This document shows positions 16,275 to 28,586 of a stretch of DNA of 64,000 nt, in pieces. A program made the position numbers and the translations under genes. Positions within the stretch are counted from its first letter, which is position 1, and each line of letters starts with the position of its first letter. The notes below the pieces were generated by a model. That model saw only the letters and a program-made list of their open reading frames with translations, ran no database searches and was not told where the DNA came from. Source of the stretch: Ceratodon purpureus (Eukaryota > Streptophyta > Bryopsida > Pseudoditrichales > Ditrichaceae); the NCBI GenBank assembly GCA_014871385.1, contig CM026432.1:2568150-2632149 (forward strand). The letters run 5' to 3'.

Positions 16275-18639
16275 TTAATATTCAAAGTTTCTAGTTAAAA
16301 ACAAAAATAAATTATGTGATACTTGGTGATACCTACAAAATATTCAAACAATAACCGGATGAATCATAAGTTGAGACTAGTTGTTTACGATTTTTTTTTG
16401 ATAATTACCAATTTTCCCATAAAACTCCCCGGATATTGCTTTAGATGACATCACCTAGAAACCCACGCTTTATGCAATGTCGAGTCTAATTAGTGGTGGT
16501 GAATCAAAGGGCCCTTCATTCACGCTGGTATTAGAATTATACCATATTTTCATAAATATATCCGCGGTGGTCCTGTGGATGAGTGTGGATAGAAGTTGAG
16601 CTTAGCAAGTTGGCTCCAAAGAAGCAGAATCTCCCAAACAGACAGACATTGCACTCACTGCGATGCTGGGCATCACAATCTGATCGTCTTCAGCTCACGC
16701 CAAGCACTATTTCTGCAAGATGCAGATTCACTTGTGGGTCCGCCGATTAGCATGCAAACCACAACTCAAACTGGGATAACATTTCTGCTTGTCAGCCTCA
16801 AATCCTGCAAAAAACTGTCTACAATCCACCCACCTCCCAAATGCCACATTCGTTAAATTGGCCAATCTTGATTATATTGGCCGCTCGAATAGTGTAATTT
16901 CAGTCCAGCTTCTCTCTTCATTTGAATAGTGTAGTAGCTAATATAAACAAGATTGGCCAACTTAATGAATATGGCAATGAAACCTCTTGCTCTGCCAAGG
17001 TAAGTTGTTGAAGGAGTTGAAGTTTTGATGCTCTGTGTACTGCTGTGAGTACTAGTTTTCAGCATTCAGGCTAGGGAGTTGGGACGTCCCTCAACTTGAG
17101 ACAAATTGCATGTAATTGATGAATTGTAAAAGAGAACTTGAATTTGGAAGAAACTGAATATTGGAATGTTTACTTGATTGTTTTTGAATTGTTAAAGTTG
17201 AAAGTCATATGTTGGTCTCTCATAAGAAACATTAGACTTTGTTCTCATGAGAGTTCTTTGACTATGTTCCTCAACAAAGACTTAAAACCTGCCTTTCCTA
17301 GTGCAAAGATTTTTTTTGAGAGTATTTTTACTTTTGTTTTTTTTTTTATCCTTGAAAAAACAATTCATAGACTACGAGAAAATTGTAGTTCTTTTTGGGG
17401 GTGGAAGGGAAATGTGGCCAAATAGAATGGAGGGATCATAGTATTGATAATAATTTTTGGGACCTCTAGTAGTAATTGCAAACTTGTTTTGAAAACGCTC
17501 TAGTTTTCTATTACATCTAAAATATAGTCTTTTTTGAAATTTTCAAAGAATCAAATGCATGTTGACTTTATATTACATGATCTCAAAAATACATTTATTT
17601 TTACTTCAAACATTATGATTTCTTATTCTATATGGTCACATTCTTCTCTCAATTATTAAAAAAAAAAACATTGTCACAAACTATTTTGAAATTATAATTC
17701 AAGGTCTTTGATAAAAAGTATAGTGATGTCATCATTTTTATCAATTTTTTCTTAAATCCTAAAGATCTTTTGTACCAAAATGGATATTTGAGGTTCTTTT
17801 TACAATGCTACTTCTAATCATAAATTTTTGAAAATTTTATGGAGACATGATAAGGTAATAGGTTTTTTAAAATGTGATTTTTTTACTAGACCTCCAAATA
17901 AAATTTTATTTATCCAATTTTTTTTTTCCTTATTATATGGCAACTCTAAAAGTTTTTCCACTTCTATCTATTATTTCTAAGATATTTTATACAAAGAACT
18001 AACATTACTTTCTTCTAGATTGCAATAAAAATTTCCAAGTTTGTATAGTGAAACTGTTTTATTTCAAAAGTTATTAGAGTTTTGTCACTTTTTTTTTTAC
18101 CTTGTTTAACAAGGTGACAATATTTAAGAATTTTTAGAAAGAAACATCTTTACTTTAATAAAAAATGACAATCTCAAAGACAACCTTGTTGATTATTAGT
18201 GAAAAATATCTTAGGAATAATAAAAGGATGTAGCAATCTAGGTTGAACTTGTGAACCGTCAAGAAAACTAAACTTTGGATACTATAGCTTTTTATTTGGA
18301 AGTGTAATTTAGTTTTATGGTAATATCAACTTTGACTAGAAAAGTCCTATCAACTTGGATTATGAGATATTTGACAAATAGACTTTTCCTTTAAGGTAAA
18401 CTATCCTCTTAATGCCATTGATCCATGAGTATTATGCACAAGAATGCCTACAATAGTCAAGAAGACATTCATTAGCCATCAAATTGAAGTCACTAGTGAC
18501 AATGGATGAAAAAGTGGTGGTTATCCGTTGAAATTTAGTGCTACATAGATGAAACAATAGTAACGGTTAAAAGATATGCAGATGTTTTAAGTTTTGGAAA
18601 GGAAATATGTAGTGGTTCTAGATATGGTAAATTGTGGTA
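16275..18639. other. AT-rich non-coding region
   Basis: No gene is recognised. It contains the foldback at 16845-16974 and otherwise long A/T runs with short chance ORFs (the longest, 16596-16856 plus, 86 codons, has no recognisable product). Confidence 0.5.
16845..16974. repeat. Foldback with about 36-bp arms
   Basis: Left arm 16845-16880 and right arm 16938-16974 are inverted copies with a handful of mismatches, sharing ttggccaatcttg. The loop is 57 nt and itself holds a direct repeat gaatagtgta (about 16886 and 16925). The fold resembles a plant miRNA precursor in size, but it could equally be a decayed short MITE. Confidence 0.65.
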
Positions 18640-19446
18640 TTTAACCCCTAAAGTTGTGAGGGTATTTTTCATCAAAACTGCCTCAAAACAGCCCCTCTTC
18701 AAAGCAAGGTGGATTTTGCAAACATGGGGTCCTTTTTTGTACATCTAACCGTAAGATCTTGTAGCTAACTTCTATGTCTATATGTCCACCAAATTTCACT
18801 CACTCATTCCTCACAAATTGCAAGATCGTAACGTTCAAAGTTGAAAAACAAGTTTTTTTTCCCTGCGCAAAGAGGGAACAACAGAGTTTTGAAGGCCCAA
18901 AAAACCATTTTTTAAAGTAGATATGAAATGAGTCTCTCCATATTCTTGTTTCTAATTGAGTTAGGTACATGTTCAAAGAATATCATATTCAAAAAAGTTG
19001 TGGAAGGTTGCCAAAAAAATCATTTTTAGCTAGGGGGGTATGGTGAAATTCACAAACTAAGGCAGTTTTTTGACAATAAAAATAGCATATGAAAAAATCT
19101 TGGATTGAAAATCCAAATAGTGGGAACATGCTCTACTGCCTTCTTTATACATAGAATTTTTTATTTTTGAAAAATATCAAAATATCAATTTTTGGTGGAA
19201 TTTCAAAGTTTTGTCTTTGGGCAATTTTGGGCAGAATTTGCTGCATTCACAGTGGCTAAGAGCTTGCCCAAAGTTTGGCTGAAATCTTTAAAACACTGTA
19301 ACTCATGAACCATGAGTCCAAATGTTGCGCGTAGCAACTTTATGTAAAGCTGCCGTCCACATCTATCACCTTAAAAAAGTCTCAAAAAATCTAAAAATAG
19401 ACTCGCAAAAAGCCATTTTGGCTCTCTTAGAACTTTAGGGGTTAAA
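18640..19446. mobile_element. 807-bp TIR element, CCCCTAA family
   Basis: Perfect 16-bp inverted termini, tttaacccctaaagtt at 18640-18655 and its complement at 19431-19446, with weaker similarity continuing inward. No coding capacity. The interior shares a stretch around ccgtaagatcttgta (about 18749) with the inverse strand of the element at 62443-63379, so the two belong to one family in opposite orientation. TTTAA at both ends makes any target duplication part of the repeat. Confidence 0.7.
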
Positions 19447-20890
19447 TGGAATTAAGTTGAATTTGCACTTATTATGTGGTAATAGTTAATTTTTGATTAG
19501 GTCAATAACGGGTTGGTGCTCATGAGGGTTTTGCTTCAATATCCTTTAAACATTTCATAAAGAATTCAATTTTTGTCCAAAATTTATAATTTTTAAATAC
19601 ATTGATATCCAAAATTAATGTCTACTATATTAAAGTGTTTGATATTTCACACAATAATTTGAAAAAGGTTGCACTACTTATTGTAGTGCTAATTGGCTAG
19701 TTCACCTAATGCCAACATTACTTAAGACCAAAATTCTTTCTGTCTAGGAAACAATAAAATTTTGTTTTTTTTCATAGCGCACAATTGAACTAAACACTAA
19801 GGTAAAAGCACCTTAAGGTGGCAATGATCCAATCTTGCCAACTATTTTTGAACCATAAGTGAAGTATTTTTGAAGTAAAAATGAATTGTGATAAGTTTAA
19901 AAGGAGAAGGTGCTAAGAGCGTCTCAATTATTGCTTCTCAATTGGTCAAATTCATTGTTGCTTTACATTTAGTCCTTTGCTTCTTTTAGATACTTCTATA
20001 GCTTCGAATAAGTGTCTATAAGTATCATTTCTTCAAATATTCTATAAAACTGTTCATCCTTCCAAATATTGTGATTCCAAGGTCCAACAATCTTTATCAA
20101 ATTTGCTAAGATATTTATGATTCCAATCATTAATGCATGCGCTCTTATAGTACTATGTTTCTTATATTGTCATGATTAGGTGTTTCTACCATAGAAAAAA
20201 CAGATGAGGTGAAAAAGCATGAGACAAAAGTGCTAATGTGACAAAACATGAGACAAAAGTGCTAATAACTCTGCAAGATGAATAACTATGTATTTTAGAC
20301 CTGTCATTAATAATTTAAAATGGCACCATTTTTGACCCTTCATTGTCGGTGTTAGTGGCTCCTCATTGACCAACTAATAGTTGAATACATAGGCTTTACG
20401 TAGCCTATTAGTAGCAATTCTCATAAACACCTAGATTTGATTATTGACAATACAAGGTTATCCTTAGCTTTTCCCAATTTTTGTGTGTTTTTACCACATC
20501 TCCTTATTGGGCTCCAATTTTGTCGCTTTATGGTGCCACAACCTTATGCCCCTCTGTGTTAGGGACAAGAGTTTGTGAAAGAACCCCCAAAGCGACTCAA
20601 GTCTCAGTCATATTATAATCCGAGTAGGATAGAATGTCTTTAAACCGCCAACTTAAGGATTTTGATAAATGTGTGGCGTTGTTGTGTATTTTCTGTAATT
20701 TTCCATCAAAGGCATAACAAGAATGATTCTCTAGCAATTTTTCCCCAAATTAAATAGCAAAAAACCAATTTATTATGAATTCTGTAAATGAAAAGTGTCC
20801 CAGACCTAGAAGCGATCAATGCTCTAATGTACAAACGAGGTACATCTGTTTTTTCAAAATCTAGAAATCAGATCTGATCGGTTTTGGGTC
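19447..20890. other. AT-rich intergenic region
   Basis: No gene, RNA or clear repeat structure is recognised. A short duplicated phrase (gagacaaaagtgctaat, about 20221 and 20251) is the only local repeat noted. Confidence 0.4.
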
Positions 20891-21446
20891 GTGGTTGGTT
20901 CAAGGACATCCCACCCTACATTGGTAATCGAGTGTAACTTACAAGGAACACACATCCCCAGAGTGAAGGAGAGATTGCAGCTTCGTTGCATGCGCGAGTC
21001 TGACATTCTTCATTATTCAATACAAAAACCTACTGCAACTCCTGCACATTCTCGTCCTAGAATGTACACCATAGGCACATCTACCATCAAATGGGCCCTG
21101 ACGCAAGCACTTGGCATGCCCAGATTCCCTCATCAGAAGTTGGGTCCAAATTCAGACAGCCTCGGTGAACTTGCAGAGGAAAATGCATCTCAGTTTCGAT
21201 CTGAAGGTGCAAAACTCGCCACTTTGCTGCTCATTTGTGCCAGGATGTGCTCGGATATTCTTGTATGTAGCTAGGTTGATTGAAGAAATATGGTTTTTTT
21301 CTTAGATTCAGGATATTTTTCCTTTGAGTAAGAAAGTGCAAGAGAAACTCTTCAAGGTGGCTGGACTGGTGCATGATAAATTGCAATTCATAGTTGAGCA
21401 GTTTGATGACTTGAGAGTGAGATCTAGCTCCATTGCAGCAGTCTGA
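20891..21446 (+). CDS. Unrecognised gene fragment, two putative exons
   Basis: An open frame (20891-21262; in-frame Met at about 20990) ends in ARMCSDIL at a possible donor gtatgt. A following stretch, 21306-21446, sits behind a good acceptor (ttttttcttag) and reads IQDIFPLSKKVQEKLFKVAG... to a TGA, amphipathic and charged like real protein. The two join in phase, but the implied intron (43 nt) is shorter than plants normally splice, so the true donor may lie elsewhere or this may be a degraded 3' end. I do not recognise the family. It ends only about 127 bp before the reductase start. Confidence 0.3.
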
Positions 21447-21572
21447 GCCTGGTGTTTCTGCCATAGATTGTTACAACTTCCAGAGCAAACTGCATTCCTT
21501 AGTCAATTTCATTTGTTTTTAGGTTCGGACAAGTACTTCGGTAGCAGAACATAACTTCAGGGTTTGAAAAGG

Positions 21573-23719
21573 ATGGCAGAGGGTAAGACAGTTTGTGTGA
21601 CGGGGGCTACGGGATTTATTGCTTCATGGATTGTTAAGATGTTGCTGGAGAGGGGCTACACTGTCAGGGGCACAATTCGTAATCCTGGTGAGCTTTTTTT
21701 TCCTCCTTCTTGTGATTTAATACAACAAGGTGTATAAGTTCTTGTGAGTGCATTCTGTCACCTGTGATGATTCAGAGATTTTTGTTTGTTGACGAAAAGC
21801 TTTCCTCTCTTTGTGGAGAATCTAATTTTATTTAACGATGTTAGAACCAGGGTGGTACTGCAGCCGAATGCATTAAACTTCGTCACAAAATCATCTAGTC
21901 CTTATGGTGTTATTTCAACTAATACTTTTTGGAATGGGTTGGGTTGACACAGAGAAAGCAAAGTATTTGATGCAATTTCCTGGTGCCAATGAGCGTCTCC
22001 AGCTGCTTCAGGCTGACCTTCTCACACCAGGTTCCTTCGATTCAGTGGTACAAGGTTGTGACGGTGTTTTCCATACAGCGTCGCCTGTCATTCCATATGA
22101 TCAGGAAGATGTTGATCCTGAGGTCAGTTCCAATCCTTTGTCTCTCTGATTATGAAAGATTGAGCCTCTCTTGTTAATCTACTTACAAGGTCATTGCAAT
22201 TCACGTTTTGAAAAAAATCTTCCCAAGGAAAGCTTTGCATTGTTCCCAGTATTGAACTTTCAAGTGGACACTCTTCCTGCAGACACAGCTCCTCGACCCA
22301 GCCATAAAAGGAACCGTCAATGTGCTGGAATCGTGTGCCAAAGCGAAAGGCTTGAAGCGAGTTGTTTTAACCTCCTCTATAGGAGCCGTCGCTTACACAC
22401 CACACCGGGTTCCGGGTGCTGTGTTGGACGAAAGCTCCTGGAGTGACATCGATCATAATCGAGATAACAAGGTGAATCTAGTTGCCCCTCCTTGTCAAGT
22501 AAAAGCACACATGCTACCCTAATTCCTCTATGCAGTTTAAGTACTCCATGAAAACTGGGTGACTCTGGCACGTACATAGCAAAATGGCAAGTTCACGATA
22601 ATAGGATGCAGACTGTGCAGATGTTCTGGACATCACTGATACATCTCTTTTGATTGTTTTTAGTATCACTTGCAACTTGGACTCTGCCTACTGTTTTCAA
22701 CTTTTGAAGAGCATTTGTGCAAGAAAGTATTTCACTGTAAAATTCATGTGAGCTATTGTAGAAGAGAAGATTTACATTGGATGATTTGTAAGACTCGTGA
22801 TGATTTGGTATATAGAGGCTTTCCTAAACTATTTCATTTCGAGTGCCTTATAATACTGACCGAGTTTGTGATTGATTGGAGCTTTTCAGCTATGGTACGT
22901 GCTGTCGAAAACTCTGGCAGAGAAGGCAGCTTGGGACTTAGCGAAGCAACAGGACTTGGACATGGTTGTGGTGAACCCCAGTGGGGTGTTTGGTCCTGTA
23001 CTTAACGATTCCTTGAGTATGAGCAATGAATTGCTCCTGAACATTCTCAATGGTGCGTTTTCGTATTCCTTTTTTTTTTCCCCTCACAGTATTGAAGAGA
23101 AGTCCGTTCCAAATTACTTGATTTAATAGATTTACTGCTTTTAGGGGGAAAGGTGTGTTAGATGTTTTTATCAAATAGGCTGGAGTGTTGTATCAACCAA
23201 GTTGCAACAATGGTAACTGCAGGCAAATCGAAGGTTATTCCAAATTGGGTTATTGGACAAGTGGGCGTGAAGGACGTGGCCATGGCGCATATTTTGGCAT
23301 ATGAACACCCGGAGGCAGAAGGACGATATATCTGTAGTGAGCGCGTTGCACATTTCAGTGAATTATTCTCTCTGTTGGCAAAGCTTTACCCAGAGTACCA
23401 TATTGAGGGCAAGTGAGTTCCTCATTTCTTTATTCTACGGTCGATTATTGAAGCATCATACTTCTAGCTTGCCCTTTGCGCAGACCAAGAGTACAAGTAA
23501 CTCAGTGCAAATGAATAGCATTGCTGCATTCCAACTGATGATTCTTTCTTGTTGTGTGATTTGTATGGGTGTTGTAGACAAGATAATGGGCCACCACGTC
23601 TGGCCCCTTACAAACTATCGTCGGAAAAGATCAAAAAACTCGGACTGACGTTTCAGCCAATGGAGGATGTCGTGCACGAGACCGTCACCTGCTTCAAAGA
23701 TCTCAAGTTGCTAGCTTGA
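21573..23719 (+). CDS. Cinnamoyl-CoA reductase-like / DFR-superfamily SDR
   Basis: Six exons join without frame error to 322 residues: 21573-21687, 21953-22122, 22283-22471, 22890-23052, 23223-23412, 23578-23719, all GT-AG. The family (extended SDR, CCR/DFR/phenylacetaldehyde-reductase group) uses NADPH to reduce CoA esters, aldehydes or ketones in phenylpropanoid and related pathways. The sequence shows the N-terminal nucleotide-binding motif [19 protein letters not shown], the basic residues after it (RGTIRNP) that favour NADPH, HTASPV, TSSIGAV with the catalytic Ser, and the Tyr-x3-Lys pair in LWYVLSK. The true CCR signature NWYCYGK is replaced by LWYVLSK, so the enzyme is probably not a classical lignin CCR; substrate unknown. 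No transit peptide: cytosolic. The start ATG precedes the Rossmann motif at the usual spacing. Confidence 0.9.
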
Positions 23720-25248
23720 GTGTCTTTCGCTAACCTAATCAGATGGTTAGCCTCTGAACCTCGGTTTATTACAACCGTGAGAGATCTGAAGTAATCCTGC
23801 AAGGCTGAATAAACAAAAACTTCAGAAATAAAATTTCCTTCAATGAAAGAGCAGATGGTGGAAACTGACGTATGAAAACATACAAAACTACGGTGCTTCA
23901 CTTGAAAGTCAGAAGTTCAACGGCATTTTGGTAGATTTGCCCGAGATAGGGAGTAGGAAAGATAAGCGAGTAACAGTGTCCCGACAGCAATAGCTGAGAT
24001 AAACTTATAGAGTGATAGGTTTAGGTATTAGAAGGATTCACAAGATGTGAGCTCCTGGGGATTTAGGTGGTTGACAGTAGTATTGGGACAAGTTGCAAAG
24101 GAGAACACATCTGAAAGTTGCAAAGAGCTTGTCGTGAGTAAGTAGCAGCACTTATAGTGCGGTGACAGTTGTTGTTAACAAGGATAAACTATTATATTTT
24201 TTTAAAGATTCTCTTTCAAAAAGTAATCAGATTATGCTCACAATTGGGATTTTACTTTGATCTTCAGAGTGCTAGGTGAAAAAGACGATACGAACCAACA
24301 AAGGAGGAGGTCCTAAGAGAACGTGTTGGGCAGTGATACAAGACAAGAATTTCCTTCGAAAGGGAAGTTCGAACAGTCTGACCCTTGATAGAGACTAGAC
24401 ATAGCACTCGTCAAAGCCTCCTTGCAGCAAGCACATGCGCCAAAGCCTGAGAAAAAACAACAAAAGCTACAAGTGTCTCGCATACCCTGTCGATTCTCTT
24501 TCATTCAGATTTATTTCATTTCGAACAAAAGAGACATGAAGACAGAAACCTCATACAAATTTATAATTTTTGTTGGTACTTTAAATTCAGTAGAATTTAT
24601 GTGATGCAGGTCGCATATTTGAATTAACAGGTACATTCCACTAGCCCCTTCAAATAATTACTTGAACTCAAAGAACAAAACAAGAAGTTTTTTGAGGAAG
24701 TCCAAACATCCCAATTTATTTGTGATTCAAATACCCAATTAAGGCATTTCGAGAGACGATACCCAGGGCATCCAGTAAACAACACCTGTTGTATGAATCC
24801 ACGTGAATCTCATCAAATAAGGTTGTAAGCAGAAACTTTTTACTGGTATGGACTAATTCTGCAGCAACGAAAGATTTGAGGCCTAAACAGCTGCCATCCA
24901 ACCTTAGCTCCGGTATCGCAATAAGCATAAACTGGCATATCTGTGTCGCCACAGAATTTTCCTAGTATCTGAACCTACATGAACCAACTAGCTCCTAAAG
25001 CGTCAGATTGCTTGTCCAAGAGAAAGTAGAGAGAGAAATTGAATATCTTGAAAAATGAAAAGCCTAAGGTCTTATGCTTCCGTTTAAAAAATTATCGCAT
25101 AAACTATTCAAAGTCAGCTTATCAGATACATGAGACCAACACTAATGAAGTGAATGAATATTGAAGAGACTACAAAGAATGTACACAGAAATATAGCACC
25201 TGAAAATCTCGTTTAGTGAATTACAATCATCAGCCAGATGAGATTCAC
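23720..25248. other. Intergenic region between the reductase and SH3P genes
   Basis: Holds the 3' ends of two convergent genes. No gene is recognised; short ORFs at 24313-24504 and 24716-24952 (both minus) have no recognisable product. The 300 bp next to 25249 are presumably the SH3P 3' UTR. Confidence 0.4.
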
Positions 25249-26409
25249 TTATCTATGGTTGCTTCCCGACCTTCCTCTGCGCACAGGTTCCTTCTTCGTC
25301 ACATATGTGGAAGGAAACCATCCTGATTGATCATTGCATTGTCCCTCGGACCACCCAGATGTAGTCACCTGGCGAACGAGGACCTCGTCACCAACTGATA
25401 TTGTCAGCTCACCCTCATCCTCTCCTTCAAAATCATGAGTGCACGTTGCATAGAAACTTTTGATGTCCCCAGCAGGAGCAGGTTGGGGTTGGGGATGGGG
25501 TTGGACTTGATGTTGGACTTTGTCGCTGTAGCTGTCTTCAGAACTTCCATTTGACATGCTGTGAGCCAGGCTATGTGGCTCCGTAGATTGTCTTCCGCCA
25601 TTATGGGCAAAGGAAGTAAGTTGAGGAGGAGTAGGAGGAGCAGCTGCTGCTCCATTAGAGGGGTTCGAGACTCCCTTTGCGTTAGACTCGATTTCGAGAT
25701 GGAGCTGGTCTAGAATACCAGTAACACGTTGATAATAAGCTCTTTCATACTCAATCATTGCAAGGATCTTTTGAAGAGTGATAGTTTGCTGTTGAGATTC
25801 AACTACACCCATGGAAGTCGTGGCATTTTTACCAACGGTTTCCATTGCTGAGGTGATTTCCTGCATCTTCTGCTCAGCTGCTTGCAACTTGGCAACCTGC
25901 TCCGGATTGCCGCTACCCTCTTTCGCCTCTTTGGCCCTCCTCCTGGTGACTTCAGTGGCTTGAGAATCTGCATCTTGACGCAAACGATCATACTTCTGTT
26001 TCAAGTTCCGGGCGTCCTTTAAAGGTGCACCGTTGATCATAGCCTTCAAAGGCTCTCCCACTAGAGTAGTTAGAGCTTTGTGAAAGTTATCCCGCTCTTT
26101 CTCCATCTTATTCCTTGCCGATCCGTACTGGATTGTAGCTCTAGAGAGCGGCGCTTTGACACTAGGGCCCTCCGACCCATACTTCTTGCAATCCTCCGCA
26201 AGCTTGTTAGCAATCTCCAGCTGCTTGTTACCTGTGCCAACAAAGCCCTCAATCCCTTTTACCACATCTTTCTGGAAGTGCTTTGCAGCCCTAGTGGACG
26301 TGTATAGCCTTCCCAGCTCCTCCTGCCTTTGATGCTCAGTTTCATCCAGTAGCGGATTACCGCTTCCTCCACTCGATCCAAACTTGAACTTAGGTTTCAA
26401 GAACGCCAT
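25249..26409 (-). CDS. SH3 domain-containing protein, plant SH3P (BAR + SH3) family
   Basis: A single-exon frame of 386 residues from ATG at 26407-26409. Plant SH3P proteins bind curved membrane and act in clathrin-mediated trafficking, cell-plate formation and autophagosome formation at the plasma membrane and endosomes. Residues about 1-245 form the helical BAR-like part: a conserved start (MAFLKPKFKFGSS...), long charged helices (KLAEDCKKYG, RNLKQKYDRLRQDADSQATE) and EYERAYYQRV near its end. Residues 245-315 are a Pro/Gln/Ser-rich linker. About 317-370 is the SH3 domain: FYATCTHDFEGEDEGELTIS, WSEG, GWFPSTYV, with the acidic RT-loop and the binding-surface Trp and Pro visible. A basic tail RRGRSG follows. 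Length fits the family. No intron is visible, whereas flowering-plant SH3P genes are split, so this may be a retrocopy that stayed functional or a lineage trait. Confidence 0.92.
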   Translation of the reverse strand: MAFLKPKFKFGSSGGSGNPLLDETEHQRQEELGRLYTSTRAAKHFQKDVVKGIEGFVGTGNKQLEIANKLAEDCKKYGSEGPSVKAPLSRATIQYGSARNKMEKERDNFHKALTTLVGEPLKAMINGAPLKDARNLKQKYDRLRQDADSQATEVTRRRAKEAKEGSGNPEQVAKLQAAEQKMQEITSAMETVGKNATTSMGVVESQQQTITLQKILAMIEYERAYYQRVTGILDQLHLEIESNAKGVSNPSNGAAAAPPTPPQLTSFAHNGGRQSTEPHSLAHSMSNGSSEDSYSDKVQHQVQPHPQPQPAPAGDIKSFYATCTHDFEGEDEGELTISVGDEVLVRQVTTSGWSEGQCNDQSGWFPSTYVTKKEPVRRGRSGSNHR

Positions 26410-28139
26410 CTTCCGGAGAGCGCTGAAACCCCCCGGAGCATCACCTTCACTGCCCGCTGTGCAAACTGTTCCTACAGAGTGTGTATGCTCACAATTAGGT
26501 CATCCGCACTTCCCATGTCAATACGTCACCTAAATACCTAATCAATCCTAGCCCCAGCTAAACTTTAAGCTGAAAAGAGTAATAAAATATCCATGTGGCT
26601 GGAAACCACAAATTCAACTCGTTCCTCTTTATCAGAATCATGTGTTCAAATATATGATTAATTGTTAAACTTTATCGACAACAATTTTTCGGGTCCTGTT
26701 TCATATGGGCGGTAAGAATTCACAATCATGCAAATTCACTGTACATGCTTCGGCCGAGAAGAGGTCCGACTTATCAACGAAGTCGTCAAGTTCCTTCGTA
26801 ACAATAATTCCAACTGAAGACAAAACTCCCCCTAACTCCTATCAACATAAACGCTATGTTCCACTCATGTCGAAACGACTCGGAATCACAATGCCAGATG
26901 AAAATATAACCAAAAAACGAAGCCACCAGTCATTTGTTCAAGACCAATGTCGAAGTGCACAAAAACGCAATCAACATATAAATAAAAACCTTCACAAACC
27001 TTCACAAAACGTCGACAAAACCTTCACAAAACCTCATAGAAACCTCAACAGAACGTCATGCAATTCCGAACTTATACCGTGACACATCAACATTCCCATA
27101 GAAGATGAAGCGCACGCAAGACCCACCTCAACAGACGCCACCACAGCACCAAGATCTCCCTCCACCTCTCTCCTTCTACCCTGCGTCCTGTTTACCGCCG
27201 ATCCAACCACCCCAACCAGGCATCTCACCTCCAAAACCCTCCCAAAACCCTGTCACCGCCCCAACCCACACCTCCTCTTCCCCTCCAATCCACCTCCCCA
27301 AATGCAAAACCTCCAACCCCACTTCAGTGCAATACCCAAGTGCCTATCCCACAAGGCATTGCAGCACACACAACTCCACCATCTCCAACATCTGCTACAC
27401 CATCGTCACCATCTCCTACACCATGTGCACCATCTCCAGCATCTACATCAACTAACCATCTGCACCATCTCCACCATCTACACTATCTGCATCATATGCA
27501 CCATGTGTGACCAGAGCATGCACGAGAGAGTCGGTGATGAGGAAGGAGTGCGAGAGCTCGGCAAACACAGAAAGATGAGACGAAGCATGATCTGGAGCCT
27601 TTGCACGTCGCTGGCAGCACAAAATAGTATGCTTCTCGTGCCTGCTTCCCTCCATATGCACCTGCTGTTCATGTCCATCGGCAGGGAGAGTATCACACGG
27701 GTATCGCACTGGTAGTGGACTAGTATCATCATAGTATCACCTGAGTTTCTCGCATGGGCGTCAATCGAGAACATTGAGTTGCAGAAGTGAAGGAATCCAG
27801 AATCCTGGTACTAGAAGAGACAAGCGACATTCTGGGATGAGTTTCTATTCTGGTGATGATGTTTTTCTTTTTTCTTTTTTTATGTTATTTTATTTAAATC
27901 ATTTTTTGTTTGTTTTTTTGGGAGAAGGTACCGTTTACCTCGGGTTTTTGATGTGGGGTGAATTGAATGGCAGTTAGGTGCGTGTCGCAATTGGGTGCCT
28001 CAGTATCATGCAAACGTCTCTTCAGTCCGAAATTGCCTTGGTGTAGTTTTGAGTGATTATCATTTCGTTCTAGGGTAGATATTAACCATTAGTGTGCATG
28101 CTTTAATAATGTTCAATTGGAGTTTCAGGCTGATGCATG
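26410..28139. other. SH3P upstream region and unassigned sequence
   Basis: Includes the SH3P promoter side (26410-26700). An ATG frame at 26705-27082 plus (125 codons, Lys/Ser/Asn-rich) and one at 27105-27455 plus (Pro/Gln-rich) have no recognisable product. About 27376-27510 is a degenerate repeat of caccatctcca-type units. From 27870 on, T-rich. Confidence 0.35.
27376..27510 (+). repeat. Degenerate caccatctcc minisatellite
   Basis: Around a dozen imperfect units of about 9-12 bp built on caccatctcca / catctacac. Period and sequence drift throughout. This explains the odd repeated Thr/Ile/Cys/Tyr peptides in the frames crossing it. Confidence 0.6.
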
Positions 28140-28183
28140 AAATCCGGAATCCTTTCAAAGCAGCATGAAAGGATTCCGGATTT
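28140..28183. repeat. Perfect 17-bp stem hairpin
   Basis: aaatccggaatcctttc (28140-28156) and its exact complement (28167-28183) enclose a 10-nt loop. Related phrases (ccagaatcctgg near 27790, tctggaatcct near 28235) occur on both sides, suggesting a small local repeat family. Confidence 0.8.
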
Positions 28184-28586
28184 GCCCAAATCCCTTTTAT
28201 AATCTAGAATATTTGTTGGTTTTGGTACTGAAGTCTGGAATCCTAAACTTTCAAAATTAGTGTGTGTGTCGCAATTGGGTACCACCTCTTCCTGAACCTC
28301 TCTTCATTTAAACCCCTTAATGCATACAAAATCTTAAATTCACAATTTAATATTATTTACTTTTAAAAATATTTTCATATCTACCCACCTCCAGACACCC
28401 AACTGCGACACTCACTCAAACCCGCCACAAACTAAAATCTAGGTTCATTCTGCTTCCCAAATTCGGAATTAAGTCCCTCCACTGTATGAACGTCTCTTCG
28501 TGGCCTCGTTATAGTACGAATGACATAACTAATCATCATTCCTTTCCTTTCATATTCTTTTGATTTTCTTTTTGATATTTCCAACA

